Source: Ruminococcus sp. NK3A76 (GTDB taxonomy: Bacteria > Bacillota > Clostridia > Oscillospirales > Ruminococcaceae). Taken from it: a stretch of 64,000 bases of DNA. Positions 7,254 through 16,535 of this stretch are shown here, piece by piece (positions within the stretch are counted from its first letter, which is position 1; each line of letters opens with the position of its first letter). Location of the stretch: positions 62,001 to 126,000 of the forward strand of contig NZ_JMMA01000002.1 of assembly GCF_000686125.1 (NCBI RefSeq), read 5' to 3'. The notes beneath the pieces are model-generated. The model searched no databases and was not told the origin of the DNA. It saw only the letters and a list, made by a program, of their open reading frames with translations. The position numbers were made by a program, and so were the translations under genes.

Positions 7254-9212
7254 ATGGGGAAGTATATAGCAAGGATATCTGTGGATAACGAATTTGCATC
7301 AGAGCGTCTGTCGGAGCTCGGCGGATACAGCATGGCTCTGCTCGACAAGCTGCCTGAGGAGTGCGCTGCGGAAAGAGTGATGTACCGCTTCAGCTTTGCG
7401 AGCTTTATTCTGACAGCCCGGACAAAGGCCGAGTGCGAGAGCCTTCTGAGAAAGGCCTGGGCAGAGGTGCATGAGAGCGAGGCAGGAATACGCTCTGTAT
7501 ACATAAGCGAGCTCGCTGAAGATGACGATGACGAGATAAACGAGGTCGTAAAGACTATATACAACAACACCTACGGCGCTGACGAGTATATAAGCCTTAT
7601 AACAGAGCTAGGCAGCACCATACCCCTGCTTGCACAGCACAATGCTCTTGACGTGATGAGAAAGCGCAACTACCTTATAGCTGCCGACGGCGGCTGCGGC
7701 TTTTCGACGCTTTTTATATCCCTCGGCGACTATCTGCATAAGAAAAGGATATACCCCGAGGAGCAGTATGACAGCAGGACCTACTACATCGAGATGACGC
7801 TCGGCGAGGAGGACAAGGACGGCTGCGCATCTCCCGATGATGTGCTTGACACGCTGCGCGGCGACTCGGACAGCAATCAGTATAACATAATAGGCCTTGA
7901 TATATCCTATTTCCTTGACGGGCGCAAGTATGACCAGCTGAGGACGTTTTTAAGACGTCTCGAACCCTATCAGGACAGCTATGTGTTCGCTTTCAGGATA
8001 CCCTTCCTTGAAAAGAAGGTGCTTGACGAGGTGGCAGGCATACTTTCTGATATGATGCTTTTAAAGGTAGTACAGATACCCCCTCTGCATGACTGCGTGC
8101 TTATGGAAACGGTGTGGAATATCATGTCAGACCGTGGCTTCACGCCTGACGTTTCGATATTTGACCTTGTCAGGGAAAAGATATACCGTGAGAAGATGGA
8201 CGGGCGCTTTTACGGCTTCAAGACGGCTGTGAAGATAGCGCAGGAGATAATACTCCAGAAATCCGCCTTTGTCGCAGGGCTTGAATACAAGGGCGAGGAG
8301 GCAGAGTCGGACACTGTTTCAGCTGCTGACCTTGAAGGCTTCCTTGATAAGCTCAAGAACAAGGCGACAGGCTATGATGCACTTGCCGAGCTTATCGGCA
8401 TGGAGGAGATAACGAACCGTGTCAGGGAGATTGTGGCTCAGGTCAAGGTATCCCTTAAGAATGAAAAGCTCGACAGGCCGTGTATACATATGCGCTTTAC
8501 AGGCGCTCCCGGTACGGGCAAGACCACCGTTGCGAGAATAATAGGCCAGATACTCCGTGAGGAAGGCGTGCTGCGCAAGGGCGGCTTCTTTGAATACGGC
8601 GCAAGAGACCTTGTCGCTGAATACGAGGGGCAGACTGCCGTCAAGACCGCCTCTATCTGCCGTGATGCTTACGGCTCGGTGCTGTTTATAGACGAGGCAT
8701 ATGCGCTCGATGAGGGCAAATACAACGGCTCGAACTTCGGCAAGGAGGCGCTCGCAACGCTCGTTGCTGAAATGGAGAACCACCGTGACGATATGCTGGT
8801 GGTCATGGCAGGCTACACCGAGGAAATGGACAGCCTGATGAAGGTAAACCCCGGTCTTCGCAGCAGAATGCCTTATCTGCTCGAATTCAAGAGCTACACC
8901 AAGCAGCAGCTCTTTGAGATATTCATGCAGATGGTCAAAAAGCACTTTGAATATGAGCCTGAGCTTGAAGAGCAGGCAAAGGGATACTTCCTCTCTCTAA
9001 GCGACGGGTATGTTGAGTCCAAGGAATTTGCCAATGCAAGGTTTTCAAGAAACCTTTATGAGAGAACATGGTCAAAGGGCGCTCTGCGCTGCTCGCTCGC
9101 CGGAAAGACGGATATCATTCTGACAAGGGACGATTTCGTTTCGGCAAGCTCGGAGAAGGAGTTCAGCGAGAAGATAGATTCCGTAAAGAGGCTCGGCTTC
9201 GGCAAGCAGTAA
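7254..9212 (+). CDS. CbbX/SpoVK-like AAA+ ATPase with long N-terminal region, 652 aa
   Basis: The C-terminal 290 residues are an AAA+ module of the CbxX/CfqX/SpoVK type. Walker A is GAPGTGKTT (about 417), Walker B SVLFIDEAYAL (about 476), and the arginine-finger region is NPGLRSRMPYLLEF. The N-terminal 370 residues resemble nothing I recognise. They include an acidic stretch (EDDDDEINEV) and a possible degenerate P-loop-like segment (AADGGCGFSTLFISLG). CbbX-type ATPases remodel or activate partner proteins. It lies 10 bp after the cyclase gene with its own AGGAG, and a MORN gene follows, so the three may act together. The client protein is unknown. Confidence 0.8.
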   Translation: MGKYIARISVDNEFASERLSELGGYSMALLDKLPEECAAERVMYRFSFASFILTARTKAECESLLRKAWAEVHESEAGIRSVYISELAEDDDDEINEVVKTIYNNTYGADEYISLITELGSTIPLLAQHNALDVMRKRNYLIAADGGCGFSTLFISLGDYLHKKRIYPEEQYDSRTYYIEMTLGEEDKDGCASPDDVLDTLRGDSDSNQYNIIGLDISYFLDGRKYDQLRTFLRRLEPYQDSYVFAFRIPFLEKKVLDEVAGILSDMMLLKVVQIPPLHDCVLMETVWNIMSDRGFTPDVSIFDLVREKIYREKMDGRFYGFKTAVKIAQEIILQKSAFVAGLEYKGEEAESDTVSAADLEGFLDKLKNKATGYDALAELIGMEEITNRVREIVAQVKVSLKNEKLDRPCIHMRFTGAPGTGKTTVARIIGQILREEGVLRKGGFFEYGARDLVAEYEGQTAVKTASICRDAYGSVLFIDEAYALDEGKYNGSNFGKEALATLVAEMENHRDDMLVVMAGYTEEMDSLMKVNPGLRSRMPYLLEFKSYTKQQLFEIFMQMVKKHFEYEPELEEQAKGYFLSLSDGYVESKEFANARFSRNLYERTWSKGALRCSLAGKTDIILTRDDFVSASSEKEFSEKIDSVKRLGFGKQ

Positions 9213-9255
9213 GGACGGCAGATGACCTCTTACTTCTTTCGGGAGGAACAGATCT

Positions 9256-10050
9256 ATGGCACAAAGAACGATACGATATAAAAACGGTGACTTCTACAAG
9301 GGCGATATCAACCGGCATTTCCTCGCTCACGGCAAGGGCGTTATGCAGTATAACAACGGCTCTGTCTATGAGGGGGATTTCCGCAACGGCATACGCTTCG
9401 GCGCAGGCACCTATGAGACTGCCGAGGGAGATAAGTATATCGGCAGTTTCAGAAACGATATCCCCGAGGGCTACGGCGAGGTGAGCTACCGTGACGGCAG
9501 CTGCTACGAGGGCGAGTGGAAGCACGGCATAATACACGGCAGGGGAGTGTTCACATATCCCTGCGGCGACAAATACAAGGGCTATTTCAAAAACGGCATA
9601 AAGGACGGCGAGGGCGTGTATGTCTGCGCCGACGGCAGCGTTATAAACCAGCGCTACATAGAGGGCAGGCTCGCATACGAGGAGGCCGATGGCCTTCCGG
9701 TGCTCACGATAGTAGATGACTGCAAGAAGTACGGCTATTTTTATCATGTTGTATGCCGGTTTGTTGCCAAGGTGGGGGAGTTTTCCTACAACGATATGCA
9801 GATACTCGAATACGACCCGTGGGACGCTGAGGATATTTTCTCACGCCGCTTCCGCATAACCGAGGTGACTGAGGACAGCGTGACATTTGTATACAAGCGC
9901 CTTTTCTCCGATACTGACGAGGAGCAGGAGGAGAAGGTCTACCGTGGCAAGGCAGGCAGGTTTGAAAACACCGAGACAAAGATAGGCGGCGTGAGCTTTA
10001 TGGATTTTAATTACCGCCAGGAGGCGACGCTGTCAGTCGATATCGAATAA
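9256..10050 (+). CDS. MORN-repeat protein, 264 aa
   Basis: The N-terminal 130 residues contain about six MORN repeats. Examples are YKNGDFYKGDI, YNNGSVYEGDFRNG, DKYIGSFRNDIPEGYGEV, GSCYEGEWKHGIIHGRG and DKYKGYFKNGIKDGEG, each with the Y-x-G-x-(W/F)-x-x-G pattern. MORN repeats form elongated beta hairpins that bind lipids or proteins. The C-terminal 130 residues are acidic and unassigned. There is no signal peptide or membrane helix. GGAGG lies 10 bases before ATG 9256. It is the last gene of the GGDEF-AAA+-MORN group and a strong terminator follows. A scaffold role for the AAA+ protein is an inference. Confidence 0.82.
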   Translation: MAQRTIRYKNGDFYKGDINRHFLAHGKGVMQYNNGSVYEGDFRNGIRFGAGTYETAEGDKYIGSFRNDIPEGYGEVSYRDGSCYEGEWKHGIIHGRGVFTYPCGDKYKGYFKNGIKDGEGVYVCADGSVINQRYIEGRLAYEEADGLPVLTIVDDCKKYGYFYHVVCRFVAKVGEFSYNDMQILEYDPWDAEDIFSRRFRITEVTEDSVTFVYKRLFSDTDEEQEEKVYRGKAGRFENTETKIGGVSFMDFNYRQEATLSVDIE

Positions 10051-10059
10051 CATAAATGA

Positions 10060-10095
10060 CCGGGCTGTGAAATGACATCACAGCCCGGCTTTTTG
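10060..10095. terminator. bidirectional terminator
   Basis: CCGGGCTGTGA (10060-10070) pairs perfectly with TCACAGCCCGG (10078-10088), followed by CTTTTT. It lies between the convergent MORN and CotH-family genes. Confidence 0.9.
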
Positions 10096-10100
10096 TGCCT

Positions 10101-13100
10101 TTATTTCTTTATCTTTATTTTTGTGACCTTTGTGTAGGGCGAGTAGTATTTTACTCCGCCTACTGTCTTGTAGGTGCGCATCTTCACATAGTAGGTCGTG
10201 CCCTTTTTGAGCCCCTTTATCAGCTTGGAGGTGGTCTTTGAGCTTGCCGTCTTTGTGGTCGCCTTTGTAAACTTAGAAGAAGTCGAGTAAGCGATCTGAT
10301 AGCCTGTTACATTTGACACCTTGCTGCAGGTGACTTTGAGCTGTGCCTTCTTGGGCGATGTTACCTTCTTTACAGTCGGCTTTTTGGGTACTATCTTGAA
10401 GGTTAGGCTCTTTGTGCCTGTGTATTTGCCAAGACCCTTTATAGTAATTGTTGCCTTGCCTATCTTGGTGTTGTTTTTATAGACTATGCTGTAGTCTGTG
10501 CCGGCTTTGAGCTTTGTCTTGCCGTCGTAGATAGTCACAGCAGGCGTTATCTTTTTGCCTGAATAGTAGTAGCTGCTGCTTGCGATAGAGATGTCAGTAA
10601 AGGATATCTTCTTTCTCCACGCAGCGTAGAGGTTGATAGTCTTGCCCTGCTTGTCGCTTAAGTTCCTGACTGTCTGCTTGTCCTTGTATTCTGCAACAGA
10701 TGCGCCGTATTTGGTCGCCCAGCCTACGAACTCATAGCCGTTTCTTGTAAACTTGTTGGCGCTGAGCGCTGCTGCCTTGTCGTAGGTGAACGTCTGCTTT
10801 ACGCTGCTGCCAAGGCCGCCGCCGGCGTTTAGCTGCACCGTGTAGGTGATAGGGGTCTGAGTTACCTTGACGCTCATATCCTTTGTCACCTTGCCTGAGG
10901 GGAGAGCCGATGTATAGCCCTTCTTCTCAAAAAGCCCTGTGGGTACATACATCTCACCGCCGGCTGCTGCATAGGTGACTATGCTGTTTGTGCCGTCTGT
11001 GATGCTTACAGAGTATACCTTTTCACCGTCCTTGACAAACACTGCCTGCAAGCCTGCTGCCTCCCTGGGGGATATGGTTATCGTTTGCTTGCTGCTCTGA
11101 TATGTTCCTGCCCAGCCCTTGAAGGTATAGCCCTCCCTGGGTGAGGCTGTGAGGGTGATCTTGTATTCGTTAAAGTAATTGCCGCTGAACTGCTTGCTCA
11201 GATCGAGTGCCGAGCCGTCAAGAGTCACCTCGCCGCCGTCGGGATTGACAGCGCTTATGCTTACAGCCACAGCGTCAGAGAGCCCGAGGTTTTTCCGGAG
11301 CATCGTGGCAGCGTATGCCGGCCTGTTTTTGAGGAATGTCTTCATTCTCGAAATGCACGGGTCGGAAGCATTTGAAGTGTTTGCCCACGACGGGAAGCGT
11401 GCGAAGTATTTCTTAAGCTCGGGATAATATGCCGCCATGAACGGTTCGAGCTTTGTCTTTGTCGTCTCGTAGTTGAAGTTTATGTTTGTGATATCCATAA
11501 ACGTGGTCACAAACAGCTCCTTGAAGCTCTTGTTTTTGAGCAGAGCGTTGAGTATAACAGGCATATCGTCCCAGTTATTTTTGAGTATGTTTTTGAGGTT
11601 GTCGGAATTGTAATGCGTCCAGCCGTTGCCGTAGTGGTCAACGCCCATCTCGGTGTCGTAGAAAAGCATTCTCCACCTGCCGTCGGCATAGGGGTTAGCT
11701 TCATCTACAGTTCTTGTGCGCCACATAGCGTAGTTGTTGCCCGGCCAGTCTTCGTTGAGAATGTATATCTCGGTTGCCATGTAGTCTGCAAAGCTCTGAA
11801 CGTCTATCATCTTGCATATCTTGTCGTAGTTCTCTTTCTTTGATAGGTCGTTCTTCTCTGCGAAGCTGCGCAGCTCATTGAAAAGCTCGATGTCTTCCTC
11901 GTTGCCCTCGTCTATCTCGCCCTTTTTGTATACTACCACCTCGTCGGAGTTTACGTCGTAGTTCTCCTCGAAGTAGTGGTCGTCATAGTCCTCCTGGAGA
12001 GTGTAAAGACCCCAGTATTCGCCGTCTATGTACATTACACAAGGCCTGCCCTCCTGCGTGTCAAACGCCCTGTCAGACACGAGCGACTGGAGATAGCTGT
12101 CCTTGAACTTGGTGTAGGTGGTGTCGTTGCCGCCGTTTCGCATAACGAGCTTCTTGAACTTTTTGAGCTGCTTGCCCGAGCCGTTCTCCTGATATGCGTT
12201 GTCAAAGAAGGTGTATTTGAAGTTCTTCTCGCCGTATTCCTCTCTTGCATAGAAGCGCAGGGATTTCTGATAGTCGCCTCTTGAATATGCGCCCTGAGTT
12301 CTCATGCCGCAGTCCTGCGAGAGGGCAAGAGTGCCGTCGGATTCAAAGAAGTCGATATGGCAGGTGCGTTCCCACTCCTTGCCCCTGCGGTTGTAGTTGG
12401 CATCGGGGTTGTTCTGGTCACGGCTCTGCTTGCCTATATCGTCATAGACCTTGCCGAGCCTGTAGATGCCTGTCTCGTAGTCGTAGAGCGAGTCGGGGTC
12501 GGTAGTTACGGAGAGTATGGGAAGGCCGTTGTGATCCTTGTTGCTCACACCGACAAAGTATGTGTTTGTGAGCACCTCGCTGTATTCGTCAGCCTTGCTC
12601 AGTGTCACCGCACGGATAACTGTTCCCTTGTCGATAGCGCTGTTGTCAGGCACCTGCCAGTCAGATGCCCAGGGAGACACCTGCGAGGGCTTAAGGAATG
12701 TCGAAAGCACGGCCTTTTCGGAGCTTCTGTTCTTTATTGTCAGTGCGCCTGTGTATTCTATCCTTGTGTCGCTCGTTGTGGGGTCTGTGCCGTCGAGGGT
12801 GTAGTATATCTTATTGCCCTCATCTGTCGAGAGGGTCAGCTCGAAGCTGTCGGCATACATTCCGCTTGCCTTGCTGAATTCAGGCGCATTGCAGGGAACA
12901 GCCGACTTGGCATTGTTGTTGGTCGCACCGGGGGTGGGCAGCAGATATGTGAAATCCCCGCCGTCGGTCTTTCTGCCCCAGACGGTGTCGTCTGCTAAAG
13001 CAGGAACATCTGCCGTGTCGATATCTTCGTCACCGTTTTTCAGGGTGAGCTTCACGCCGTCGCCTGAGAGGTTGAATGCCGCATGAGGAACGTTCTCATC

Positions 13101-13445
13101 GCCGTTGTAGGTCTTGCAGCAGTAGACTATCTTGTGCTCGCCGGCTGCTATCGTCACATCGCCGAAGGCGTAGCTGTCCTTTCCGTCCTTTACGAGTGTG
13201 AAGCCCTTAAGGTTCACCGGCTCGCTGCCTGCGTTGTAGAGCTCTGCCCAGTCGCAGTATTCGCCCTTTTTGTCAACAGCGCCCGTAAGGTTGCCGTTTG
13301 CGCCCGAGTTGCCTGTGCACACCTCGTTGATATAGAGCTTTACATCACTCTTTGCTAATGAGGGCACAGAGCACATTCCCGACATCAGCGCTGCCGCCGA
13401 GAGCAGGCTCACGGCCTTTCTGACTGTATCGTTCAAAACTATCAC
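10101..13445 (-). CDS. secreted LTD / CotH-kinase-family surface protein, 1114 aa
   Basis: A signal peptide (VRKAVSLLSAAALMSGMCSVPSLA) precedes a lamin-tail domain (LYINEVCTGN ... DWAELYNAGSEPVNLKGFTL, about 30-150). Next is a chitobiase-type C-terminal fold (KIYYTLDGTDPTTSDTR, about 190-290), then a CotH-type kinase domain (about 300-700). The CotH domain shows GLYTLQEDYDDHYF, TEIYILNEDWPGNNYAMW and WRMLFYDTEMG. After that come an InlB-type repeat (GYEFVGWATKYG), a beta-rich repeat (DYSIVYKNNTKIGKATI) and a fibronectin-III domain. CotH proteins in cellulolytic Ruminococcus are exported, and CotH homologues phosphorylate partner proteins. No dockerin, LPXTG or S-layer module is seen. The start is uncertain: GTG 13445 or TTG 13436. 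Confidence 0.85.
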   Translation of the reverse strand: MIVLNDTVRKAVSLLSAAALMSGMCSVPSLAKSDVKLYINEVCTGNSGANGNLTGAVDKKGEYCDWAELYNAGSEPVNLKGFTLVKDGKDSYAFGDVTIAAGEHKIVYCCKTYNGDENVPHAAFNLSGDGVKLTLKNGDEDIDTADVPALADDTVWGRKTDGGDFTYLLPTPGATNNNAKSAVPCNAPEFSKASGMYADSFELTLSTDEGNKIYYTLDGTDPTTSDTRIEYTGALTIKNRSSEKAVLSTFLKPSQVSPWASDWQVPDNSAIDKGTVIRAVTLSKADEYSEVLTNTYFVGVSNKDHNGLPILSVTTDPDSLYDYETGIYRLGKVYDDIGKQSRDQNNPDANYNRRGKEWERTCHIDFFESDGTLALSQDCGMRTQGAYSRGDYQKSLRFYAREEYGEKNFKYTFFDNAYQENGSGKQLKKFKKLVMRNGGNDTTYTKFKDSYLQSLVSDRAFDTQEGRPCVMYIDGEYWGLYTLQEDYDDHYFEENYDVNSDEVVVYKKGEIDEGNEEDIELFNELRSFAEKNDLSKKENYDKICKMIDVQSFADYMATEIYILNEDWPGNNYAMWRTRTVDEANPYADGRWRMLFYDTEMGVDHYGNGWTHYNSDNLKNILKNNWDDMPVILNALLKNKSFKELFVTTFMDITNINFNYETTKTKLEPFMAAYYPELKKYFARFPSWANTSNASDPCISRMKTFLKNRPAYAATMLRKNLGLSDAVAVSISAVNPDGGEVTLDGSALDLSKQFSGNYFNEYKITLTASPREGYTFKGWAGTYQSSKQTITISPREAAGLQAVFVKDGEKVYSVSITDGTNSIVTYAAAGGEMYVPTGLFEKKGYTSALPSGKVTKDMSVKVTQTPITYTVQLNAGGGLGSSVKQTFTYDKAAALSANKFTRNGYEFVGWATKYGASVAEYKDKQTVRNLSDKQGKTINLYAAWRKKISFTDISIASSSYYYSGKKITPAVTIYDGKTKLKAGTDYSIVYKNNTKIGKATITIKGLGKYTGTKSLTFKIVPKKPTVKKVTSPKKAQLKVTCSKVSNVTGYQIAYSTSSKFTKATTKTASSKTTSKLIKGLKKGTTYYVKMRTYKTVGGVKYYSPYTKVTKIKIKK

Positions 13446-13479
13446 TCACTTTCGTTAAATTATATTACTACCAATAATG

Positions 13480-13508
13480 ATTATATCATTAAATATGACA
13501 AAAGTCAA
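13480..13508 (-). promoter_or_regulatory. promoter for the CotH-family gene
   Basis: On the minus strand TTGACT (13508-13503) and TATAAT (13485-13480) are 17 bp apart, 35 bp before the gene start. Confidence 0.7.
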
Positions 13509-13561
13509 TCACAAAAGCGCTTGCGTTTTTGATATATCCTAATATGAAGGATCAAAATGAA

Positions 13562-13588
13562 CAGGCGGAGCATCATTGCACCCGCCTG
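13562..13588 (-). terminator. possible terminator after the beta-helix gene
   Basis: CAGGCGG (13562-13568) pairs with CCGCCTG (13582-13588). On the minus strand it is followed by a weak T-rich tract (TTCATTTTG), so termination may be partial. Confidence 0.45.
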
Positions 13589-13608
13589 CACAAAAAGGTA
13601 TTTTCCTG

Positions 13609-16266
13609 TTATTTTTTGATATCTGTTTTCTTGCCTTTTATCTTGTCAAACTCGTTTGACTTTAGCTTGCCCTTGACCTTTGAGCTCTTGTCGGCGTAGA
13701 TGCCTGTGCCGGCGGAGGTTATCCTGTTTTTGTTGATGCCGCCTGTGGCTGATGATTTATCAAGCAGGCTTATGCCTGACACCTTGCTCGAAGTCACGGT
13801 GTTTGATGATATGGTCTTGACGGTGCTCTTGCTGCCGAGGGCTATGCCGGTCCTGCTGGAGCTCTTGACGGTGTTGTCGGATATGCCGTTTATCCTGCTC
13901 GATGAGTAGAGGTATATGCCGTTCTTTCCGCTTGAGCTTATCTTGTTGGATGTTAACTTGGCTGACTTGCTGTTGCGGTCAAGAGCGATGCCGCTCTGCT
14001 TTGAATCCTTTATGGTGTTGCCCGAGATATCGCCGCCGAGTGAGCTCTTGTTATAGAGGTAAATGCCGTTCTGGCCGCTTTTGCTTACCTTGTTTGAGAT
14101 GATAGACTCGGCGCTGCTTGCCTTGTCTATCAGAATGCCGTTTCGCTTTGTGCCGCTCACGGTGTTTTTCGTTATGCCCTTATCGACCTTGCTTGATGAG
14201 TATACGAATATACCGTTCTTGCCGTTTGTACTCACCTTGTTAGAGGCTATCTTCTCAGCCTTGCTGCCCGAGGTCAGGCTTATGCCGTTTTGCACTGTCT
14301 TCTGGACCGTGTTGCCGGATATGCTGCCCTTGACGGTGCTCTTGCCGTTTAGGTATATGCCATTGCTGCCCGATGAGCTCACGGTGTTGGAGGTTATCGA
14401 AGCAGCAGTTGATGCCTTGTCGAGCATGACACCGCTCGTGCCTGTGCCGGAAATGGAATTGGAGGTTATCTTGCCGCCGTTTGTGCTCTTGCCGTAAAGA
14501 TATATGCCGCTCGAGCCGCTTGTCACGACAGTGTTGTGGTCGATGCCTGATGACTTGCTGCCGCTGAGTGCTATGCCGTATTCGCCCGACTTCTCAGCGA
14601 TGTTGCTGTTTATTCCTCCCGTTACCACAGAGCCGCCCGAGACGGATATGCCCGAGCCTGCGTTCGAGCTTACGGTGTTTGAGACTATCGCCCTTACCGA
14701 GCTCTTTGAAGCGAGGGCTATGCCGTTTGCACCGCAGCCTGTGACCTTGTTGAATCTTATATCAGAAGATGATGTGCTGCCTGTGAAGTATATGCCGTTC
14801 TTGCCGCAGGCCGACACCTCGTTGCTTAAGATATTGCCTGTCACGCTGTCGCTGCATACCAGTATGCCGTGCCTTGTAAAGCCTGACACGTTGTTGTTAA
14901 GCACCGAAATATTCTGGCAGCCGGTGGTTATGTATATGCCGTCGTATGCGTCAGCTCTCTTGTCGAGCTGGTTGACGCCTGTCTGAACTACAGAGTTTGA
15001 CTGGCAGATGATATCTCTTGCATCGTCAAGGAGTATACCGCCGCCCTCTGTCGTTATCCTGTTGTTTGAGATATTTACACCGCTTATGTAGTAGTTGGTG
15101 ATAGGCAGAGGCATATCATCGCCGCCGACATACTGCTCGTCAAGCTCCAGCCCGTGTACTCTGATGCCTATCATTCTGGAGCAGAGCGGCGAGTATGTGA
15201 TGTCGATATCATTGTCGAATATCGTGCTGTGCATATCGTAGAGAATGTCGCTTACATACTCCTGCTGCCCGTCGAACACGGTGGTGTGCATGGAGGATAT
15301 CTTGTTGTCGCCCGAGCTCGGCTTGAACTTGGCGCTCTCAAAGATTATGCCGCCGCCGCATTTTACTATCTTGTTGCCGCTGATACGGCAGTCAAGGTAA
15401 TTGAGGGCGACTATCGCTTCCTCCTGAACGTTTATAAAGGTGTTGTCTGTTATCTTGATGTTTGAGTGATAAGCCCCGACAAGCATCGAGTGCGTGCCCA
15501 CACCTCTTGAAACATTCGAGAAGGTGCAGCCGGTTATCTCAACATTCTTGTTGGGCGTGCCGTCGAGATAGCTGCTGTTGTAGACAGCCGTGTTTATAGG
15601 CACATCGAGCTGTATCGCTTCAAAATGGCCGCTCTTGTAGCTCAGCGGCGTAAAGTCGCAGAAGGTGCAGTTTCTCACATAGAAGCCGTCGATGCCTGCT
15701 GCCTCGACCTGGTGTGTGCTCATATTAGAGCCACGCACGGTCATATTTTCAAAGGTGACGTTGGTTGCGTGCGCAAGCCTTATGGGGGTGTTGGTGTTCT
15801 TGTCGTTGCCCTCCCACACGCCGCCTTTAACAGTGACGTTTCTTACAGAGGTATAGCCCTTTGACTGCTCGCTGGAGTTATACCGGTTGATGCCCATATA
15901 GCTGCTGTTCGTGCCGAGGATAAAGAGGTTGTGCTTGCTCTCATCGCTTATGAGCGTGCAGCCTGTTGCATCGAGTGTCGTGTTGCTGTAGATGTGCAGA
16001 GCGCTGTCGAGAAAATATGTCCCGGCAGGCAGCCTGACGGTAACTGTCTTGTTGTCATCAGCCATTTCGGCCGCACTGAGGAGCGCTTCGTTGAGCTTGT
16101 CGCTTATTGCCTCTCCCGGGCGAACATCAGGCACGATGACGTTCTGTGAAGTGACTTGTGCAAAGAGCGAAGCCGATGCCGTTAACGACAGACTGCCGAC
16201 CGGTGCGGTCATGATAGCCGCTGCTGCGAGAAGGCTCGTGACGCTTCTGGCTATGTTCCTTTTCAA
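13609..16266 (-). CDS. secreted parallel beta-helix repeat protein, 885 aa
   Basis: A signal peptide (IARSVTSLLAAAAIMTAPVG ... SASA) is followed by a pectate-lyase-like right-handed beta-helix. The first half has degenerate coils with a capping segment (ITVRLPAGTYFLDSALHI-like). From about residue 450 the coils become regular repeats of about 22-24 residues, such as SNTVSSSGSNGIYLNGKST. Each carries a N-x-(V/I) rung, an NGI(Y/F)(L/V) rung and a serine/threonine/lysine-rich turn. No polysaccharide-lyase catalytic residues are evident, so it could be an adhesin or a glycan-binding protein. The start is TTG 16266, placed 9 bases after AAGGAGGT. There is no anchoring motif. The repeats share no sequence with the CotH protein, but both are single-gene exported products in the same orientation. 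Confidence 0.82.
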   Translation of the reverse strand: MKRNIARSVTSLLAAAAIMTAPVGSLSLTASASLFAQVTSQNVIVPDVRPGEAISDKLNEALLSAAEMADDNKTVTVRLPAGTYFLDSALHIYSNTTLDATGCTLISDESKHNLFILGTNSSYMGINRYNSSEQSKGYTSVRNVTVKGGVWEGNDKNTNTPIRLAHATNVTFENMTVRGSNMSTHQVEAAGIDGFYVRNCTFCDFTPLSYKSGHFEAIQLDVPINTAVYNSSYLDGTPNKNVEITGCTFSNVSRGVGTHSMLVGAYHSNIKITDNTFINVQEEAIVALNYLDCRISGNKIVKCGGGIIFESAKFKPSSGDNKISSMHTTVFDGQQEYVSDILYDMHSTIFDNDIDITYSPLCSRMIGIRVHGLELDEQYVGGDDMPLPITNYYISGVNISNNRITTEGGGILLDDARDIICQSNSVVQTGVNQLDKRADAYDGIYITTGCQNISVLNNNVSGFTRHGILVCSDSVTGNILSNEVSACGKNGIYFTGSTSSSDIRFNKVTGCGANGIALASKSSVRAIVSNTVSSNAGSGISVSGGSVVTGGINSNIAEKSGEYGIALSGSKSSGIDHNTVVTSGSSGIYLYGKSTNGGKITSNSISGTGTSGVMLDKASTAASITSNTVSSSGSNGIYLNGKSTVKGSISGNTVQKTVQNGISLTSGSKAEKIASNKVSTNGKNGIFVYSSSKVDKGITKNTVSGTKRNGILIDKASSAESIISNKVSKSGQNGIYLYNKSSLGGDISGNTIKDSKQSGIALDRNSKSAKLTSNKISSSGKNGIYLYSSSRINGISDNTVKSSSRTGIALGSKSTVKTISSNTVTSSKVSGISLLDKSSATGGINKNRITSAGTGIYADKSSKVKGKLKSNEFDKIKGKKTDIKK

Positions 16267-16324
16267 CTCTGCGACCTCCTTTGCACGAAAAGTTTCGCTG
16301 TTAAGCTCTACAGCGACTATCCCA

Positions 16325-16353
16325 ATTATAGCATATCCTTAACAAACTGTCAA
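16325..16353 (-). promoter_or_regulatory. promoter for the beta-helix gene
   Basis: On the minus strand a perfect TTGACA (16353-16348) and TATAAT (16330-16325) are 17 bp apart. They are 59 bp upstream of the TTG start. Confidence 0.8.
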
Positions 16354-16431
16354 ATAAAAATAGAACAAATTAAAACATTTTGTTTATGGTGCATAAATCA
16401 CAAGCGAAAATTTTTATATCAAAAGGGGTTG

Positions 16432-16466
16432 ACAAAAAAGCGGCAGAAGACTTGCTTCTGCCGCTT
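16432..16466 (-). terminator. terminator of the EAL gene
   Basis: AAGCGGCAGAAG (16438-16449) pairs with CTTCTGCCGCTT (16455-16466). On the minus strand a TTTTTT run follows. The short inverted-repeat element at 16,476-16,527 lies between it and the EAL stop codon. Confidence 0.85.
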
Positions 16467-16475
16467 GTAAATATT

Positions 16476-16527
16476 TAGGGCAACACCGCACAAAGACCGC
16501 CTGAAGGCTTCGTGCGGTGTTGCCTTA
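16476..16527. repeat. short inverted-repeat relative of the 5844-6024 element
   Basis: GGCAACACCGCAC (16479-16491) and GTGCGGTGTTGCC (16512-16524) are the same end sequence as in the 181-bp element, here separated by only 20 bp. It looks like an internally deleted or minimal copy, and it lies in the 3' untranslated region of the EAL gene. Confidence 0.75.
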
Positions 16528-16535
16528 GTATTGGC

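Noticed and set aside
12357-12998. Open frame of 213 codons on the plus strand over the CotH gene
   Set aside because: It is antisense to a well-supported 1114-aa gene, has no ribosome site, and its composition follows the codon structure of the opposite strand.
13700-14986. Long plus-strand frames over the beta-helix gene
   Set aside because: They are repetitive shadows of the beta-helix repeats. The minus-strand frame has a signal peptide, promoter, ribosome site and full length.
10101-16266. Cellulosome dockerin or sortase signal on the two secreted proteins
   Set aside because: The C-termini lack a paired EF-hand dockerin pattern and LPXTG. They end in a fibronectin-III-like domain and in beta-helix repeats.
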